From NCBI GenBank assembly GCA_023131215.1, contig JAGLZV010000168.1:1-8576 (forward strand): a stretch of DNA of 8,576 bases, read 5' to 3'. The DNA comes from Candidatus Methanophagales archaeon. Lineage in GTDB: Archaea > Halobacteriota > Syntropharchaeia > Alkanophagales > Methanospirareceae. Numbering within the stretch: the stretch's first letter is position 1; every line of letters begins with the position of its first letter. Positions 6,203-8,576 of the stretch are shown here, one piece after another. A model generated the notes under the pieces. That model had not been told where the DNA came from. It saw only the letters and a program-made list of their open reading frames with translations, and searched no databases. A program made the translations under genes and the position numbers.

Positions 6203-7402
6203 TTATAAATACTTCCCTTCAAAAGAAGGGAAAAGCTTTTTCGCTTCTTCCCGTGTCATATCCGTCTTTAGATATTTAAGGACTAATTCGAGGTTTCTAT
6301 TCTCTTTCATCAAAATAAAACTATCTATCAATGCCTCCCAATATTCATCGGTAGGCACGTCAAGCAAATCAGCGGCGACTTCAAATGTTTCTCCAAGATA
6401 TTCTTCACATTTTTCCTGATACATTTTTAAGTAATCTTCTGATAAATCATTGTCTTTAATTGCATCAAATGCAGTTTCCGCCGCTCTCTTTCCAAATTCC
6501 AATGCATATCTGATTCCTTCCCCAACCAACATACTTGCCTGAGATGCAGAATCCCCTGCAACCATCAGGCCATTCGAATAGATTTTGTTTAACATTCCCC
6601 CCAATGAATATGCACCAGTATGCATCTCAAATGGTTGAGCATCTTTCACCCTTTCATAAATTGGGGATTCCTTACTTAAAAAACGGTCTTCATAATACCG
6701 TATACTCTTCTTTTCAATTTCTTCGATGGTATTTAAAACAGTTGATACCCCAACTCTTGCTCTGTCTTTACCTGTTGGAAATACCCATGCATAGCTTACT
6801 GGAACTATCTCTTTTTCTCCAACATAGAACTCTATAGCATTTGGATTCCTCACCTTATAATTGAGCATTTCATATTCAAATCCGATTCCAAGTTCCACAT
6901 TCCAATTAGGAGGTATTAAACCTGCTTTTTTAGCAATTATTGCAGATGAGCCAGAACAATCAATGACTATTTTAGATTTTATCTTGTCACCACTGGCTGT
7001 TTTAACACCACAGACAAAATCACCATCCATAATGGGCTCTGAAGCACGCTCTGAGAGGATAATTTTTGTGCCACGTCTAATTGCTTGAAACGCAAGCTCT
7101 TGTAGAAAAATATGAAAATTTAGTGTGCCTCCTACAACCCTTCCAAAATCTATTTCCACTTCTCTATCGGAATGAGCTGAATAGATGTAAAATGAACTTG
7201 TCCATTGAGATATTACCCGGTCAGGCAAATTCCAGTCATCTACTACCTCTTTCCAAGTAAGTCCAGATGATTTTACAGGATATCCTATCTCAGAACTTTT
7301 TTCAACTAAAATAGTTTTCAATCCCTTTTTTGAACTGGTAATTGCTGCCCCTAATCCCGCAGGTCCCGCCCCCACCACCAAAACATCACATGTAATTACC
7401 AT
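6203..7402 (-). CDS. Geranylgeranyl reductase (GGR)-family FAD oxidoreductase
   Basis: The product is 399 residues, the normal length for the family. An N-terminal dinucleotide fold is seen as DVLVVGAGPAGLGAA (GAGPAG at 11-16) with E34 for the FAD ribose. DCSGSSAIIAKKAG follows at 148-161. The family signature YxWxFPxG is at 204-211 (YAWVFPTG). The second FAD motif is GLMVAGDSASQASMLVGEG (278-296). Family members reduce prenyl double bonds in archaeal lipids or quinones, and relatives of the FixC/ETF-quinone oxidoreductase type pass electrons to quinones. In the region where many members carry a Cys-Gly motif this protein has KSSG (44-47), with Ser in the cysteine position, unlike its upstream paralogue. 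Translation start follows GGTGAT with the previous gene's stop one base away. Substrate not determinable: digeranylgeranyl lipid or quinone-type isoprenoid. Confidence 0.85.
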   Translation of the reverse strand: MVITCDVLVVGAGPAGLGAAITSSKKGLKTILVEKSSEIGYPVKSSGLTWKEVVDDWNLPDRVISQWTSSFYIYSAHSDREVEIDFGRVVGGTLNFHIFLQELAFQAIRRGTKIILSERASEPIMDGDFVCGVKTASGDKIKSKIVIDCSGSSAIIAKKAGLIPPNWNVELGIGFEYEMLNYKVRNPNAIEFYVGEKEIVPVSYAWVFPTGKDRARVGVSTVLNTIEEIEKKSIRYYEDRFLSKESPIYERVKDAQPFEMHTGAYSLGGMLNKIYSNGLMVAGDSASQASMLVGEGIRYALEFGKRAAETAFDAIKDNDLSEDYLKMYQEKCEEYLGETFEVAADLLDVPTDEYWEALIDSFILMKENRNLELVLKYLKTDMTREEAKKLFPSFEGKYL

Positions 7403-7409
7403 ATCACCA
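7400..7409 (-). promoter_or_regulatory. Shine-Dalgarno GGTGAT overlapping stop codon, start of the 399-residue flavoprotein
   Basis: The minus strand reads TGGTGATATG, letter for letter the same junction as at 5367-5376: Trp codon, TGA stop, one base, ATG. This implies tight translational coupling between the two flavoproteins and fixes the start at 7402. Confidence 0.7.
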
Positions 7410-8480
7410 TCCTACCTTGTCTGATAAATCATAAGCCTTGTAGATTTCTAAATATTTCCTATAAAACAATAAGGATTTAATCGTTGAAAAAACGTTAACC
7501 CCTTTCCTAAATGGCTCCATATGCCTTGCTAACTCTCTGTTATCCATCTCTTTTAACCGGTTAAAAGCCTGCAGAAATAAAGGTGATGCAAAATCCGATT
7601 GCTTCCACTTTTTATCGTATTCTAATGGATTATCATTGATAATTGCTTCCGCTGCCATCTTCCCTGATACCATACCGGCTCTAATCCCACCCTTTGTCAG
7701 CGGATTGCTATGGCAAGCAGCATCTCCAACCAGTAGAATGTTTCCGTGCATGTTATTTCCTATACCGCCAAAGCCAACTATTCTTGTTTGCTTTGCTAAA
7801 ATTTTACCCCCTATCTTTTCGCTGTCTCTGTGGTCAACAAAAGGAAACCCGACTTTGGTATTTTCACCATGCGGGAATTCCCACTCATAATCCCCTTCCC
7901 ACTTCTCGTCATACTCAAAAATCAGGGTGTCATGCTCAGGTTCTTTATCCATTACATATTGGATGAAAGGTTCAGTCCTGCCTTCAATTCCGAGCTTTTT
8001 ACGAATTAAAGAATTAGCACCATCCGCTGCGACAAGATATGTCGTTTTTATGATTCCTCCATCGCTCAGCTTTACTTTGGTCTCTCGTTCTTTTTCTACA
8101 AAATCAACTAAAGAATTCTGGATATATTTCCCACCTAACTTAACGTATTGATCAATGATACCTTTCAAGAAAAGAGGTCTATCGATAATATATCCATTCA
8201 TCGAGGTCTCTATCTCTATGTCCCCGGGCCAATATTCACGTAACTTCCTGATCCTTTCAATGATATAAGATGGTTTAATTGGGGAAATATCTTTGAATAA
8301 GTCCTCACTTACTCCTTCCCCACACATCTCATGATAATGCAAATATTTTTGATTATCTAATCGCTCTAACAGGCAGATTTCACGTTTATTATAGTCATCT
8401 AAAAACTTAGAAAAAAAAGCTGCACTGCTACCCGCGGGTCCCGCTCCCACCACCAAGACATCGCATTTATTTTCCTTCAT
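7404..8480 (-). CDS. Geranylgeranyl reductase (GGR)-family FAD oxidoreductase, first gene of the redox operon
   Basis: The product is 358 residues, slightly shorter than its downstream paralogue. It shows CDVLVVGAGPAGSSAA (GAGPAG at 12-17) with E39 for FAD. The Cys-Gly motif MCGEGVS has C53, in the place where reductases of this family often carry an active-region cysteine. ADGANSLIRKKLG is at 152-164, the family signature YEWEFPHG at 198-205, and the second FAD motif GNILLVGDAACHSNPLTKGG at 246-265. Identity with the next gene product looks limited to these motifs, so the two are old paralogues rather than a recent duplication. No transmembrane helix is evident. The C-terminal end (from about 320) is helical and basic and could dock at a membrane surface, which is speculation. 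It is first behind the promoter at 8504-8519. Likely a prenyl-lipid or quinone reductase fed by the operon's Fe-S proteins; saturase versus oxidase direction is open. Confidence 0.85.
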   Translation of the reverse strand: MKENKCDVLVVGAGPAGSSAAFFSKFLDDYNKREICLLERLDNQKYLHYHEMCGEGVSEDLFKDISPIKPSYIIERIRKLREYWPGDIEIETSMNGYIIDRPLFLKGIIDQYVKLGGKYIQNSLVDFVEKERETKVKLSDGGIIKTTYLVAADGANSLIRKKLGIEGRTEPFIQYVMDKEPEHDTLIFEYDEKWEGDYEWEFPHGENTKVGFPFVDHRDSEKIGGKILAKQTRIVGFGGIGNNMHGNILLVGDAACHSNPLTKGGIRAGMVSGKMAAEAIINDNPLEYDKKWKQSDFASPLFLQAFNRLKEMDNRELARHMEPFRKGVNVFSTIKSLLFYRKYLEIYKAYDLSDKVGW

Positions 8481-8503
8481 CTTCTTAGTGTCTCTTCAAC
8501 AAT

Positions 8504-8519
8504 ACATAAAAAGGTTTCT
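8504..8519 (-). promoter_or_regulatory. Archaeal BRE/TATA promoter of the four-gene redox operon
   Basis: The minus strand reads AGAAACCTTTTTATGT: BRE-like AGAAACC followed by a TATA box TTTTTATGT centred near 8508. Transcription would start at about 8482, two bases before the ATG at 8480, so the first gene is nearly leaderless while the downstream genes use Shine-Dalgarno coupling. No equally good TATA box was seen between genes of the operon; a weak TATTTATAAG at 6203-6213 could add a minor internal start for the Fe-S protein. Confidence 0.5.
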
Positions 8520-8524
8520 AAAAG

Positions 8525-8576
8525 TCAAAGATTCTGGAGGTGAACACTAACCGGCTTCATCCCGAAAGTCGGTACA
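8525..8576 (-). other. Right-edge sequence: hairpin and tail of a minus-strand open frame, possible IS605/TnpB-type element end
   Basis: A near-perfect inverted repeat has arms ACCGGCTT (8550-8557) and AAGTCGGT (8566-8573), the single non-identity being a G-U pair in plus-strand RNA. On the minus strand one frame is open from the edge to a TGA at 8525-8527, with a last segment GMKPVSVHLQNL. The string TCGGGATGAAGCCGG resembles, from memory, the 3' ends of IS605/IS1341 tnpB genes. On the plus strand GGAGGTGA (8536-8543) is a perfect anti-16S match but no start codon follows before the edge. Too little is visible for a firm call. Confidence 0.25.

Noticed and set aside
6203..6213. TATTTATAAG as an internal promoter for the Fe-S protein
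   Set aside because: Spacing would fit, but it overlaps the end of the upstream gene in AT-rich DNA and lacks a BRE; not listed as a separate feature.
6535..8151. Several plus-strand frames of 74-100 codons opposite the flavoprotein genes
   Set aside because: Antisense shadows of two clearly recognisable FAD proteins; no start signals or domains.
8536..8576. Plus-strand gene start after the perfect Shine-Dalgarno GGAGGTGA
   Set aside because: No ATG, GTG or TTG at a suitable distance before the window ends, and the region forms a hairpin.

Overview
The window is AT-rich and looks archaeal, most likely from an anaerobic euryarchaeote of the methanogen, ANME or Syntrophoarchaeum type; the lineage is inference. 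The support is as follows. Archaeal TATA boxes sit about 25 bases upstream of almost leaderless genes. The Shine-Dalgarno sequence is of the GGTGAT type. There are two flavoproteins of the geranylgeranyl reductase (GGR) family, low-potential iron-sulfur proteins, and a large membrane protein with a KaiC-like C-terminal domain. No rRNA, tRNA, CRISPR array or complete transposase gene was seen.

Layout. Bases 1-180 are non-coding and hold a degenerate ACACAGATTTACAC-type dispersed repeat in both orientations, plus two GC-rich hairpins. Next is a divergent pair: a winged-helix-type regulator with an HKD-degenerate PLD-like C-terminal domain (minus, 230-1120) and a small polytopic membrane protein of unknown family (plus, 1331-1984). 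They share an AT-rich intergenic region with about 16-bp tandem repeats that could be operators. The membrane protein's C-terminal tail is read through another copy of the dispersed repeat, so repeat copies bracket this pair. A hairpin separates it from the convergent 1003-residue membrane protein (minus, 2048-5059), which has about 16 transmembrane segments, a coiled coil, a helical linker and a RecA/KaiC-like domain whose Walker A loop has lost its glycines and Lys-Thr.

The right half is a four-gene minus-strand operon transcribed from about 8482 down to 5145. It encodes two GGR-family FAD proteins (358 and 399 residues), a cysteine-rich CEFC-type iron-sulfur protein (267 residues) and an eight-cysteine 2[4Fe-4S] ferredoxin (74 residues). 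Two of its three gene junctions are the identical string TGGTGATATG, where the stop codon lies inside the Shine-Dalgarno sequence of the next gene. The natural reading is that the two Fe-S proteins feed electrons to the flavoproteins, which reduce (or oxidise) an isoprenoid such as archaeal lipid chains or a quinone. The exact substrate cannot be read from sequence.

The last 50 bases hold a hairpin, and on the minus strand the end of an open frame. This might be the tail of an IS605/TnpB-type element entering from the right, but too little is visible to be sure.
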